Part shown: one piece after another, positions 5,912 to 6,090 of the stretch | Layout: each line of letters begins with the position of its first letter | How positions within the stretch are numbered: position 1 is the stretch's first letter | Origin: Bacteroidales bacterium UBA4318 | GTDB taxonomy: Bacteria > Bacteroidota > Bacteroidia > Bacteroidales > UBA932 | Direction: 5' to 3' | NCBI GenBank assembly: GCA_002393895.1 | Contig: DGUE01000033.1 | Location: 1-6,090 of the forward strand | Length of the DNA: 6,090 nucleotides | Made by a program: the position numbers and the translations under genes | The notes under the pieces: generated by a model | The model's database searches: none | What the model was told of the DNA's origin: nothing | Seen by the model: the letters and a program-made list of their open reading frames with translations, nothing else

Positions 5912-6090
5912 TCATGAAGAGACTGTTTATATTGCTGATGGCTGCCGCAGCGATAGTGTCGTGCGGCAAGGAGAACGGATCCAAACTTCCTCCCCCGCCG
6001 GATGGTGGAGATGACAACGGGAGCGGAGAAGAGACCAGCCTGACGGTTTACGGCAAGGTCGCGGACGAAAGCGGCAAGCCCTTCCCCGGG
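5908..6090 (+). CDS. Third lipoprotein of the operon, partial (C-terminus beyond the right edge)
   Basis: 61 codons are visible, with the frame open to the window end. The first ATG (5908) overlaps the preceding TGA as ATGA, suggesting translational coupling. A second ATG at 5914 gives the more typical MKRLF start, and either is possible. The signal peptide ends in AIVSC (Cys19 counting from 5908), so this is a lipoprotein. A Pro/Gly/Asp-rich linker (KLPPPPDGGDDNGSGEE) follows. Then comes LTVYGKVADESGKPFPG, which resembles the first strands of a carboxypeptidase-regulatory-like beta-sandwich. In Bacteroidetes this kind of opening is also seen at the N-terminus of calcineurin-like phosphoesterases, but too little is visible to choose. 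The linker plus 'T-x-L-T-V-Y-G' opening parallels the upstream propeller lipoprotein (TDITLKAYGG). Confidence 0.85.
   Translation, partial: MIMKRLFILLMAAAAIVSCGKENGSKLPPPPDGGDDNGSGEETSLTVYGKVADESGKPFPG

Overview
The window reads as gut- or rumen-type anaerobe DNA with two different sets of expression signals. Positions 1 to about 1022 look like a Firmicute such as a Ruminococcus-like clostridium. A minus-strand gene there has a perfect AGGAGG ribosome binding site, and two divergent sigma70-type promoters (TTTACA-17-TATAAT and TTGACA-18-TATAAT) lie back to back. From about 2100 to the end the signals are those of Bacteroidetes (probably Bacteroidales). Promoters are of the TAnnTTTG type, no Shine-Dalgarno sequences are evident, and there is a series of short lipoprotein signal peptides ending in SC or AAC. 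The acyltransferase gene at 1023-2111 bridges the two parts. Whether this reflects horizontal transfer or a chimeric metagenome contig cannot be settled from the sequence alone.

Layout: (i) 1-867, minus strand: N-terminal 289 codons of an unrecognised, helix-rich soluble protein that runs off the left edge. (ii) 868-1022: divergent promoter region. (iii) 1023-2111, plus strand: a multi-spanning acyltransferase-3 family membrane protein. (iv) 2108-3337, minus strand: a secreted GH88-type unsaturated glucuronyl hydrolase, convergent with the acyltransferase; the two stop codons share a single CTAG. (v) 3338-3442: a compact divergent Bacteroidetes promoter region with an 8-bp palindrome near its centre. 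(vi) 3443-3898, 3911-5911 and 5908-6090 (cut by the window edge), plus strand: three consecutive lipoprotein genes, 12 nt apart and then overlapping as ATGA, so almost certainly one operon. They encode a small FN3-like lipoprotein, a 666-residue BNR/Asp-box beta-propeller lipoprotein, and the start of a third lipoprotein.

Functionally, the right-hand two thirds resemble part of a glycan-use locus. GH88 enzymes remove the 4,5-unsaturated uronic acid that a polysaccharide lyase leaves at a chain end. The large propeller lipoprotein belongs to a fold class that includes ulvan-type lyases and rhamnose-glucuronate-acting enzymes, so it is a reasonable but unproven candidate for the partner lyase. 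No SusC/SusD pair, sulfatase or regulator is present in the window. No RNA genes, CRISPR arrays, insertion sequences or clear intrinsic terminators were seen.
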